Shown piece after piece: positions 31,362 to 38,498 of a stretch of 64,000 nt of DNA; the first letter of the stretch is position 1, and every line of letters begins with the position of its first letter. A program made the translations under genes and the position numbers. This DNA comes from Sphingomonas kyeonggiensis (GTDB lineage Bacteria; Pseudomonadota; Alphaproteobacteria; Sphingomonadales; Sphingomonadaceae). The notes under the pieces are model-generated. The model ran no database searches and was not told the origin of the DNA. It saw only the letters and a program-made list of their open reading frames with translations. The stretch is taken from positions 434,001-498,000 of the forward strand of contig NZ_JACHLN010000004.1 of NCBI RefSeq assembly GCF_014204495.1, written 5' to 3'.

Positions 31362-32969
31362 CTACTCGCCCGCGGCCAAGCCGCCTGCCGATGGGTCGAG
31401 GTCGATCTTGTATCGAGGCATCATCTCAATCGCTGCCTGTAGAATGGGCATTGGCTGCGCGCCGTAGCTCTCGCCCTCGGTACGAGGAACATGGCCTTGT
31501 ATCGCGTCTCGCTGCTCGGGCAGCATGCCGACTGAGCGTGCCACAGTCTTGAACCGATGCCGCCAGCCGTGATTTGGCTGCGGTGTCGTTACGCCGAGAG
31601 CGCGCACCCACTCCGCCAGCTTGGAAGCCCGCTGCTTTGCCGGCGGATTGACCTTCGACCCGCCACCCTCCGGCATGTCATAGAAAAGGGGGGTCGCATC
31701 GCCGGCCTTGGCGAGCCCGAGGATGCCTTGCTCGATCAGATGCGAATGGATCGGGACCGAGCGCGCCTTGCTGTCCTTCGTGCTTCCCGCTTCTGGCGTG
31801 ATGTGGAAAATCCACACCCCCTCCTCCTGCCGCACGTCCATCGCGCGCATCTGCGTGACCTCGCCAACGCGCGCGCCGGTGTAGGCGCAAATCCAGGGCA
31901 CCCAACGCCGGGCCAGCGCATGCCGCCCCGATACAGCACCGTGGGAGGGTCGAAGGGTCGCCGTCAGGATAGCGTGAGCCGCTTCTGTGCTGTGATCCTT
32001 GCTCTGAGTCCTCACCGCCTTCGGCGCACGCACCTTAAGGCCGGTTGCGGGGTTCGCCGGTATCTGCTCGTTCTCGTAGGCGATCCCGAGGGACACCCTC
32101 ACCGCCGGCACGTAGCTGTCCGTAATCGTCTTCTTGGCCAGCCCTCGCTCAACCAGCGCCTCAACCCAGCGGTTAAGATCGCCGCGTGTCACCCGTGTCG
32201 CATCGTCATGCCCAAGGTGATCGACGAAGTTGCGGACTTGGGGCCTCCACTTGCTCACAGTGCGGACGCTTGCAGAGCCCGCCTTGGCGTATCGCTCGAA
32301 TAGCTCCGTGATTGAGACGGCAGCCCGAGAGGTGCGAGGGGCGGCCTTGTTCTCCTGAACGGGAGGCGGGATGGTGGCGTCCACCGCAGGCAGCGCGATC
32401 AACACGGGGTCAATGCTGCGGTCTCCGGAGGCGCGACGCTCAAGGCGGCTGAAGAACGCCAGATACATCTCGGACAGCTCGTCCAGCAACATGGCCGCGC
32501 TGCCGTCAGTCACAATCATGTTCCGGGCGGCCAGCAGCGCGTCGCGCTCGTCGATCAACTCCGGCCCAGCAACGTAGCGTACCTCGCCCGTGTCGGGGTC
32601 GTAGGTCTCATCAAAGAGATTCTCGCGCGTCGCCTGCCAATCGGGCACCCAGCCGTGCCAGTCTCCGCCTACGTCTTCCCAGTCGGCGCTCACCTGTTCC
32701 TGATACCACGCACCAGCAAGGGCCTTGGCCTGCTGCCGGGTGAGCCGCACGGTCCCGGCCAGCCGCTGCTTGAGAAGGTCAATCGCGCTTTCGATTTTCG
32801 CCCGCCAGGGGAGATACTCGGCCAGCGCCTGCTCATGTGTAAGGTGAGCGGGCCAACTCGTCTTCTCCTCACGCTTCCCGTAGGATTCGCGGATAGCCTC
32901 GGGGATTTCCTTGCGAGCCCGCCAGAGCCCCGTCTTCGACCTTGTCAGGCTCACGCGTGCCACACCCAT
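31362..32969 (-). CDS. Tyrosine site-specific integrase of the island
   Basis: A 535-residue phage-type integrase. The N-terminus resembles arm-binding and SAM-like regions (RTVSKWRPQVRNFVDHLGHD for the core-binding domain). The catalytic domain shows the first arginine in ICAYTGARVGEVTQMRAMDV, the HxxR in PNHGWRHRFKTVARSVG, and the H...Y in IQGHVPRTEGESYG. It starts 86 bp from the tRNA-Tyr core site, the standard position for the integrase of a tRNA-targeted island. The TTCCGTACC arm pair overlaps its start codon and ribosome site, which suggests autorepression by the integrase. Confidence 0.93.
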   Translation of the reverse strand: MGVARVSLTRSKTGLWRARKEIPEAIRESYGKREEKTSWPAHLTHEQALAEYLPWRAKIESAIDLLKQRLAGTVRLTRQQAKALAGAWYQEQVSADWEDVGGDWHGWVPDWQATRENLFDETYDPDTGEVRYVAGPELIDERDALLAARNMIVTDGSAAMLLDELSEMYLAFFSRLERRASGDRSIDPVLIALPAVDATIPPPVQENKAAPRTSRAAVSITELFERYAKAGSASVRTVSKWRPQVRNFVDHLGHDDATRVTRGDLNRWVEALVERGLAKKTITDSYVPAVRVSLGIAYENEQIPANPATGLKVRAPKAVRTQSKDHSTEAAHAILTATLRPSHGAVSGRHALARRWVPWICAYTGARVGEVTQMRAMDVRQEEGVWIFHITPEAGSTKDSKARSVPIHSHLIEQGILGLAKAGDATPLFYDMPEGGGSKVNPPAKQRASKLAEWVRALGVTTPQPNHGWRHRFKTVARSVGMLPEQRDAIQGHVPRTEGESYGAQPMPILQAAIEMMPRYKIDLDPSAGGLAAGE

Positions 32970-33027
32970 TCCGTACCGGCCTTCCGTACCACATTGGGCG
33001 GGAAGAACCGCGTAGAATCAATATCAT
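32969..33027. promoter_or_regulatory. Right integrase arm sites and IHF-like motif
   Basis: TTCCGTACC occurs at 32969-32977 and 32982-32990 (13-bp spacing), 65 bp from the right core, followed by AATCAATATCAT at 33016-33027. The same elements are present at the left end at matching distances. The arm pair covers the integrase ribosome site. Confidence 0.7.
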
Positions 33028-33054
33028 ACTGAGATGTAAGGCCCTTAGGGGGCG

Positions 33055-33073
33055 GTGGTGGACAGGGCTGGAT
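33055..33073. repeat. Right attachment site of the island (within tRNA-Tyr)
   Basis: Identical 19 bp to 18408-18426, covering the 3' CCA, acceptor strand and part of the T-stem of tRNA-Tyr. Confidence 0.9.
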
Positions 33074-33141
33074 TCGAACCAGCGTACGCTTGCACGGGCA
33101 GATTTACAGTCTGCTGCCTTTAACCACTCGGCCACCTGTCC
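33056..33141 (-). tRNA. tRNA-Tyr (GTA anticodon)
   Basis: Read on the minus strand, the acceptor arms GGACAGG and CCTGTCC pair, and the 3' CCA is encoded. The anticodon loop is CTGTAAA within CAGA/TCTG stems, giving GTA. The T-arm contains GGTTCGAATCC, and the long variable arm makes this an 86-nt class II tRNA, as expected for bacterial tRNA-Tyr. It is the integration target of the island; the gene remains intact after integration. Confidence 0.95.
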
Positions 33142-33254
33142 ATGGCGCCGTTCGGCGAGAGGGGGCCCATTGCCGAAGCGGCGCGCGCCTGTCAACGCCT
33201 TGCGCGCAGACTTTGTGCAGCATAGCGTCCGCCGCTTCCAAACAGGGGTCCATA

Positions 33255-34880
33255 ATGCGCCGACTTTCCTTCGCCATCGCCACGCTGCTCGCCGCCACCG
33301 CCATGGCGCCGCTCGCCATCGCCAAGGGACCGGACGGCCCGAGCGCGCCGGTCGACAAGATCGTCGATCAGGGCACCAACCACAGCGAAGTGATGCGCAT
33401 CGCCCAGTACCTCACCGATGTGATTGGCGCGCGACTCACCAATTCGCCGCCGATGCGCCAGGCCGAGGACTGGACCCAGGCCAAGTTCCGCGAATGGGGA
33501 CTGACTAATGTCCATAAGGAGGGATTCGAGTTCGGCAGGGGCTGGTCGGCGAAGAACGCCAGTGTGAAGATGATTTCGCCGCGTCCGCTGACTTTGGTGG
33601 CCGCGCCGCTCGCCTGGACGCCGGGAACCAACGGCGCGATCACCGGCCAGGTGGTGCTGGCGCCGATGGCGGACGAAGCGTCGCTCGACCAGTATAAGGG
33701 CAAGCTCAAGGGCAAGATCGTCCTGCTCACCGAGCCGACCGACATCACCGATTCGACCGACCTCGACTTCCGCCGCTGGAGCGACGCCGATCTCGACCGT
33801 TACGACAATTTCCAGCTGCAGAACGGCGCCGCCACCGCGAATCGCCGCCCGAGCAGCCAGAGCCGCCTCGCCTTCGCCGCCAAGCGCGACGCCTTCCTGA
33901 AGGCCGAGGGCGCGGTCGGCTATGCCACCATGTCGTCGCGCAACGGCAAGCTGGTGCACGGCCAGAACAGCCAGTTCCAGGTTGGCGCCACCCCGCCGCT
34001 GCCGGGCTTCGAGATCGCCGCCGAGGATTATCGCCGCCTCGCCCGCCTGGCCAAGATGGGCATGGCGCCGAGCCTCGAGCTCAACAGCGACGTCAGCTTC
34101 GACGACAGCGACACCAAGGCATACAACATCCTGGCCGACATCCCCGGCACCGACGCCAAGGCAGGCTATGTGATGGCCGGCGCGCACATGGACAGCTGGG
34201 CGATGGGTGACGGCGCCGCCGACAACGCCGCCGGCGTCTCGATGGTGATGGAGGCCGCGCGCATCATCAAGGCATCGGGCATCAAGACCAAGCGCGCGAT
34301 CCGCTTCGCGCTCTGGTCGGGCGAGGAGCAGGGCCTGCTCGGCTCGATGGCTTATGTCGAGAACCATGTCGCCAGCCGTCCGGTCGATCCGGCGCTGAGC
34401 GGCTATGCCCGCTACATGGGCTGGAGCAAGGGCTTCCCGATCCAGCCGGGCCCGGACCACGCCAAGCTCGCCGCCTATTTCAACCTCGACAACGGCTCGG
34501 GCAAGATCCGCGGCATCTTCACCCAGGGCAATACCGCGGTGGTGCCGATCTTCCGCGAATGGCTGGCGCCGTTCAATTCGTTCGGCGCGACCAAGGTGGC
34601 CACCGCGCGCACCGGCAGCACCGATCACGTGTTCTTCGACGCGGTGGGCATCCCGGCCTTCCAGTTCATCCAGGACCCGCTCGACTACGGCTCGAACGTG
34701 CACCACACCGATGTCGACACCTTCGACCATCTGAAGGCGGACGACATGCGCCAGGGCGCGATCATCCTGGCAGCCTTCCTGATCAACGCCGCCAACGCGC
34801 CCGAGCCGCTGCCGCGCCTGCCGCTGGCAACCGAGCCGAACGCTTCGGAAGGCTTCTACGCGGCACCGGGAGCACATTGA
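33255..34880 (+). CDS. M28 family zinc metallopeptidase, secreted
   Basis: A 541-residue exopeptidase with signal peptide MRRLSFAIATLLAATAMAPLAIA. A protease-associated (PA) domain lies around residues 110-270. The M28 metal site is visible: GAHMDSWAMGDGAADNAAG (zinc-binding H and bridging D), WSGEEQGLLGS (catalytic E and ligand E), and a later ligand near HHTDVDTFD. Probably a periplasmic or outer-surface aminopeptidase or carboxypeptidase. ATG 33255; the frame extends upstream into the tRNA and is not used. It overlaps the next gene by stop-start. Confidence 0.93.
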   Translation: MRRLSFAIATLLAATAMAPLAIAKGPDGPSAPVDKIVDQGTNHSEVMRIAQYLTDVIGARLTNSPPMRQAEDWTQAKFREWGLTNVHKEGFEFGRGWSAKNASVKMISPRPLTLVAAPLAWTPGTNGAITGQVVLAPMADEASLDQYKGKLKGKIVLLTEPTDITDSTDLDFRRWSDADLDRYDNFQLQNGAATANRRPSSQSRLAFAAKRDAFLKAEGAVGYATMSSRNGKLVHGQNSQFQVGATPPLPGFEIAAEDYRRLARLAKMGMAPSLELNSDVSFDDSDTKAYNILADIPGTDAKAGYVMAGAHMDSWAMGDGAADNAAGVSMVMEAARIIKASGIKTKRAIRFALWSGEEQGLLGSMAYVENHVASRPVDPALSGYARYMGWSKGFPIQPGPDHAKLAAYFNLDNGSGKIRGIFTQGNTAVVPIFREWLAPFNSFGATKVATARTGSTDHVFFDAVGIPAFQFIQDPLDYGSNVHHTDVDTFDHLKADDMRQGAIILAAFLINAANAPEPLPRLPLATEPNASEGFYAAPGAH

Positions 34881-35629
34881 TGGCCAAGCGTGGACACCGG
34901 CCGAGCCAGGCCTCCGCGAACCGCCCGCGTTTCTACGGGCGGCACGCGGTGCTGGCGGCGCTCGACAATCCCGAGCGCAACGTCCGCAAGATCTGGGGCA
35001 CGCACGACGCGCTGGCCGGGCTCGACATCCCGTCGACGATCCCGATCACCTTCGCCAATGCCGCCGATCTCGGCCGGCTGGTGCCCGGCGACGCCCCGCA
35101 TCAGGGGCTGGTCGCCGAAGTCGATCCGCTCGAGGAGATCTGGCTCGGCGACCTGCTGGCGCAGGGCGAAGGCGACAACCGGCCGCTGCTGGTGCTCGAC
35201 CAGGTGACCGACCCGCACAATGTCGGCGCGATCCTGCGCTCGGCGGCGGCGTTCGACGCGCTGGGCATCGTGACGCAGGACCGGCATGCTCCCGGCGAAA
35301 CCGGCACGCTGGCCCGCGCCGCCGCCGGCACGCTGGAGCAGGTGCCGTGGTGCCGGGTGGTCAATCTGGCCCGCGCACTGGAGGAAATCGCCGAGGCCGG
35401 CTTCTGGCGCATCGGCCTGACCGGCCATGCCAAGGGCACGCTGGCCGAGGTGATGGGCGGCCAGAACAAGATCGCGCTGGTGCTGGGCGCCGAGGGCGAA
35501 GGCATGCGCCAGAACACCGAGGCGCATTGCGACGAGCTTGCGAAGCTGCCGATCTCGGATAAGGTCGAAAGCCTCAACGTATCCAATGCCGCGGCGATCG
35601 CGCTCTACGCGGTGAGCGCCCGCGGCTGA
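34880..35629 (+). CDS. rlmB: 23S rRNA (guanosine-2'-O-)-methyltransferase, TrmH/RlmB type
   Basis: SPOUT-class methyltransferase of 249 residues. The N-terminal substrate-binding domain begins RPRFYGRHAVLAALDNPERN. The catalytic domain has the three SPOUT motifs: VLDQVTDPHNVGAILRSAAA, ALVLGAEGEGM and PISDKVESLNVSNAAAIALY (knot and SAM binding). RlmB modifies G2251 of 23S rRNA; a tRNA substrate for this particular paralogue cannot be ruled out. ATG overlaps the peptidase stop (TGATG). Confidence 0.92.
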   Translation: MAKRGHRPSQASANRPRFYGRHAVLAALDNPERNVRKIWGTHDALAGLDIPSTIPITFANAADLGRLVPGDAPHQGLVAEVDPLEEIWLGDLLAQGEGDNRPLLVLDQVTDPHNVGAILRSAAAFDALGIVTQDRHAPGETGTLARAAAGTLEQVPWCRVVNLARALEEIAEAGFWRIGLTGHAKGTLAEVMGGQNKIALVLGAEGEGMRQNTEAHCDELAKLPISDKVESLNVSNAAAIALYAVSARG

Positions 35630-35645
35630 TCGCCAAGGGGGACTC

Positions 35646-36407
35646 ATGTTGCATCGTCTGAAGGCCGTCGCGTTCGCGCTGATGGCGCCGCTGGTGCTCG
35701 CCAGCTGCCTGTTCGTGCCCGGCAAGTTCGATTCGGCGCTGACCATCCATGCCGACCGGACCTTCACCTTCACCTACAAGGGCGAGGTGATGGCGGTCGA
35801 TCTGCAGAGCTTCATGGGCAAGGCGATGCAGATGGGCATGGAAGAGGCCGCCAAGGAGAAATCGGGCAAGAAGGCCAAGGCGCCGGAGAAGGAGCCGGAC
35901 TTCACGCTGACGCCCGAGGAGAAGGCCAAGCAGGACGAGACCTTCCGCAAGCTCGCGATCGAGGTTGCCAAGGAAGCGGGCTATCGCAGCGTCGAGTATC
36001 GCGGCAACGGGATGTTCTGGGTGGATTACCAGATCTCCGGCGTGCTCGATCACGGCTTCCTGTTCCCGTACAATCTCGACAACCAGATGATCATGCCGTG
36101 GATCGCGGTGGAGCTGCGCGGCAAGGACCTGATCCGCGTGAAGGCGCCGGGCTATGTGCGGATGAGCGGCAGCGGCATGGGCAATATGGGCGACATGAGC
36201 GCGCTGGGGATGATGCCGGGCGGCATGGGCGAGGCGTTCACGCGCCTGCAGGGTACCTTCACCCTGACCACCGACGCCGAGCTGGTGAGCCAGAACAATG
36301 AGGAAGGCGCGGTGACCACCGGCAAGGACAAGGTGATCACTTGGAAGACCGACACCACCACCACCGATGCGCCGATGGCGTCGATCCGGGTACGGGCGGT
36401 TCAGTAA
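35646..36407 (+). CDS. Conserved lipoprotein of unknown function
   Basis: A 253-residue predicted lipoprotein: MLHRLKAVAFALMAPLVLASC with lipobox LASC. After a beta-like start (FDSALTIHADRTFTFTYKGE) it has a lysine-rich helical section (KSGKKAKAPEKEPDF) and a methionine/glycine-rich segment (SGMGNMGDMSALGMMPGGMG, about residues 178-197). No catalytic motif. 16 bp downstream of rlmB. Similar proteins are known to me only as sphingomonad hypotheticals. Confidence 0.7.
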   Translation: MLHRLKAVAFALMAPLVLASCLFVPGKFDSALTIHADRTFTFTYKGEVMAVDLQSFMGKAMQMGMEEAAKEKSGKKAKAPEKEPDFTLTPEEKAKQDETFRKLAIEVAKEAGYRSVEYRGNGMFWVDYQISGVLDHGFLFPYNLDNQMIMPWIAVELRGKDLIRVKAPGYVRMSGSGMGNMGDMSALGMMPGGMGEAFTRLQGTFTLTTDAELVSQNNEEGAVTTGKDKVITWKTDTTTTDAPMASIRVRAVQ

Positions 36408-36414
36408 GCTGGCT

Positions 36415-36444
36415 ATCCCTCTCCCGCTTTTGCGGGAGAGGGAT
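36415..36444. terminator. Hairpin between convergent genes
   Basis: ATCCCTCTCCCGC and GCGGGAGAGGGAT form a perfect 13-bp stem with a 4-nt T loop between the lipoprotein and ferredoxin stops. Likely a shared terminator, or one of the dispersed palindromes. Confidence 0.6.
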
Positions 36445-36450
36445 ATTCGA

Positions 36451-36768
36451 TCAATCCTCTTCGGCGATCCGCACGCGCAGGCCGTCGAGCTCATCGGTGA
36501 AAGGCAGCTGGCACGACAGGCGCGACGTCGCGTCGCGGTCGCCGGCGCTGTCGAGCAGGTCGTCCTCGTCCATGCTCATCTTCGGCAGTTTGGCCGCAAA
36601 TTCCGGATCGACATGGACGTGGCAGGTCGCGCAGGAGCAGCAGCCGCCGCACAGCGCGAGCAACTCGTCAAAGCCGCTCTCGCGGATCACTTCCATCACG
36701 CTCAGGCCCGCCTCGCCCATGACCTCACGCTCTTCACCACTCCTGGTCACGACGATAAGCTTGGGCAT
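36451..36768 (-). CDS. 2Fe-2S ferredoxin (adrenodoxin type)
   Basis: Electron carrier of 105 residues. Cysteines are spaced as in vertebrate-type/adrenodoxin ferredoxins: LALCGGCCSCATCHVHV with a later SRLSCQLPFTDELDGL. MSMDEDDLLDSA matches the acidic partner-binding helix. Its ferredoxin reductase may be the product at 10458-11267, and P450s are typical acceptors (one is encoded at 43.0-44.2 kb). Both partnerships are inference. ATG 36768 is preceded by AGGAG. Confidence 0.93.
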   Translation of the reverse strand: MPKLIVVTRSGEEREVMGEAGLSVMEVIRESGFDELLALCGGCCSCATCHVHVDPEFAAKLPKMSMDEDDLLDSAGDRDATSRLSCQLPFTDELDGLRVRIAEED

Positions 36769-36831
36769 GATCTTCTCCTGGTCCTGCCTCGTCCATGCCG
36801 CCGAAAGCGGCGCTTCGCAAGGCGGGCACGC

Positions 36832-37455
36832 ATGGGGCTGAGCACCGAACAGCTCAGGGCGTCGCTGGATGCCCTGGCGGACCGCGAGCCGCTGATCGCC
36901 GCCGCGATCGGACGCGTCGGCTATCCCCCGCCCCGCATCCGCGACCGGGGCTATGAGACGCTGCTGCGTACGATCGTCGGCCAGCAGGTGAGCGTCGCCG
37001 CGGCGCAGTCGATCTGGAACAAGATGGCCGCGCAATTGGGCCCGCTGAGCGATCCGGAGACCGTGGCGCGGGTGAGCGACGACGATCTGCGCGCAGCCGG
37101 GCTATCGCGCCAGAAGGCCGCCTATGCCCGCAGCCTTGCCGAGGAAGTGACCAGCGGGCGGCTCGACTTCGCGCATCTCGCCGAGGACGATGAGGAAGCG
37201 ATCGCCCAGCTTGTCCGGATCAAGGGCATCGGGCGCTGGTCCGCCGAGGTCTATCTGCTGTTCGCGGAGGGCCGGCCCGATATCTGGCCGGCGGGCGACC
37301 TTGCGGTGCAGATCGAAGTCGGGCGGATCATGGGCCATGCCGAGCGGCCAAGCGAGAAGCTCACCCGGGAGATCGCCGAAGCCTGGCGCCCGCACCGCGG
37401 CGCGGCAGCGGTGTTCGCGTGGCACCATTATAACAGCGAGATGGAAGTGATTTGA
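36832..37455 (+). CDS. alkA: DNA-3-methyladenine glycosylase II
   Basis: Base-excision repair glycosylase of the HhH-GPD superfamily, 207 residues, removing alkylated purines. The helix-hairpin-helix GIGRWSAEVYLLF follows LVRIKG, and the catalytic aspartate is in IWPAGDLAVQIEVGRIMG. The RTIVGQQVSVAAAQSIW helix is typical. It is shorter than E. coli AlkA, lacking the N-terminal domain. Divergent from the ferredoxin gene. Confidence 0.9.
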   Translation: MGLSTEQLRASLDALADREPLIAAAIGRVGYPPPRIRDRGYETLLRTIVGQQVSVAAAQSIWNKMAAQLGPLSDPETVARVSDDDLRAAGLSRQKAAYARSLAEEVTSGRLDFAHLAEDDEEAIAQLVRIKGIGRWSAEVYLLFAEGRPDIWPAGDLAVQIEVGRIMGHAERPSEKLTREIAEAWRPHRGAAAVFAWHHYNSEMEVI

Positions 37456-37462
37456 GCGGCTA

Positions 37463-37490
37463 GCCCCTCCCCTGAAGGGGAGGGCTTTTA
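37463..37490. terminator. Terminator between alkA and the ROK kinase
   Basis: AGCCC-CTCCCC-TGAA-GGGGAG-GGCT with one bulge, followed by TTTTA. Suited to ending alkA on the plus strand. Confidence 0.65.
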
Positions 37491-37492
37491 AC

Positions 37493-38374
37493 CTACGCCG
37501 CCAGCCCCACCGCGATCGCGCCGAGCGGACCCGCCATGGTGCCCAGTCCCGGTGCACCCAGCCGCGCCTCGATCCCCTCGGCCCATTCCGCCAGCGCGCC
37601 ATAGCCGCCCAGGCTCTCGACCAGCCGGGTGCGCAGCCTGGGGAACAGATAGTCGCGGGCCGCCACCACACCCCCGCCGATCGCGATCCGCTCCGGCGCG
37701 GCGGTGACCACGAGATTGTGGAGCATGCCCGCCAGGTCATGGACGAACAGGTCCCATTCGGGGCCGTCATCGGGCAGCTGGTTGCCCGGCACGCCGAAGC
37801 GCTCGGCGAGCGCCGGACCGGAGATCAGGCCCTCGAGGCAATCGCCGTGGAAGCGGCACCAGCCGGCATAGCTGTCGCCCGGCGCGCGCGGCAGGCGCAT
37901 ATGGCCGGCCTCGCCATGCGCCCAGCCCATCACCGGCACGCCGCCCGTGACAAGGCCGACGCCGACGCCGGTGCCGATCGTGATATACGCGTGCGCCGAC
38001 ATGCCCTGCGCCCCGCCCCAGCGCCCTTCGGCGAGCGCCGCGCCGCCGACATCGGTCTGGAAGCCGATCGGCTTGCCGTAGCGTGCCTCGAGCCGGCGGA
38101 TCAGGTCGGTCCCCGTCCAGCCCGGCTTGGTCGTCGCGGTGATCGAACCGTAATCGGCGCGGGCGCGATCGAGGCCGACCGGGCCGAAGCTCGCCACGCC
38201 GATCGCATCGAAGCTCCAGCGATCGAGTGCGGCCTCGAGTGCCGCCAGCGTCGCCGCCGGATCGGTGGTGGGAACGGTCACCCGGTCGCGCACGTCACCG
38301 GGCCCGGTGGCGAGCAGCGCCACACACTTGGTGCCGCCCAGTTCGATGCCGGCGATCAGTTTTTCCTGCGTCAT
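37493..38374 (-). CDS. ROK family sugar kinase (fructokinase-like)
   Basis: A 293-residue cytoplasmic kinase phosphorylating a hexose, most likely fructose. The ATP motif IAGIELGGTKCVALLA lies at the N-terminus, ITIGTGVGVGLV in the second domain, and the zinc/hinge motif GWCRFHGDCLEGLISG matches ROK fructokinases. TonB receptor and kinase genes are consecutive on the same strand, separated by terminator-like hairpins, which hints at joint sugar uptake and phosphorylation. Confidence 0.88.
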   Translation of the reverse strand: MTQEKLIAGIELGGTKCVALLATGPGDVRDRVTVPTTDPAATLAALEAALDRWSFDAIGVASFGPVGLDRARADYGSITATTKPGWTGTDLIRRLEARYGKPIGFQTDVGGAALAEGRWGGAQGMSAHAYITIGTGVGVGLVTGGVPVMGWAHGEAGHMRLPRAPGDSYAGWCRFHGDCLEGLISGPALAERFGVPGNQLPDDGPEWDLFVHDLAGMLHNLVVTAAPERIAIGGGVVAARDYLFPRLRTRLVESLGGYGALAEWAEGIEARLGAPGLGTMAGPLGAIAVGLAA

Positions 38375-38403
38375 GGCGCCCAGTTAACCCGCTTCGCCCG
38401 GAC

Positions 38404-38429
38404 AAAAAAGAGGCCGCCCGAAGGCGGCC
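38404..38429 (-). terminator. Terminator of the TonB receptor gene
   Basis: On the minus strand GGCCGCC-TTCG-GGCGGCC is followed by TCTTTTTT, a classic intrinsic terminator. A second hairpin (38450-38481, arms GTGGCGGCCGG) precedes it. Confidence 0.85.
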
Positions 38430-38498
38430 GCAGAGGAGAAGTCCGGGACAGTGGCGGCCGGTTGAAAGGCCCGGCCGCCACGCCCCTTTTGCGACCCG

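Larger units (their letters stand above)
18408..33073. mobile_element. Genomic island integrated at tRNA-Tyr (defence cargo)
   Basis: A 14.7-kb element bounded by two exact copies of GTGGTGGACAGGGCTGGAT. The right copy is the 3' end of an intact tRNA-Tyr gene and the left copy is isolated. A tyrosine integrase sits beside the tRNA end. Cargo is two ATPase genes, a type I restriction system with an Mrr-like endonuclease, and a serine recombinase. The ATPase genes are visibly richer in A+T than the flanks. No replication, conjugation or phage structural genes are seen, so mobilisation beyond excision and integration would need help from elsewhere. Confidence 0.9.
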
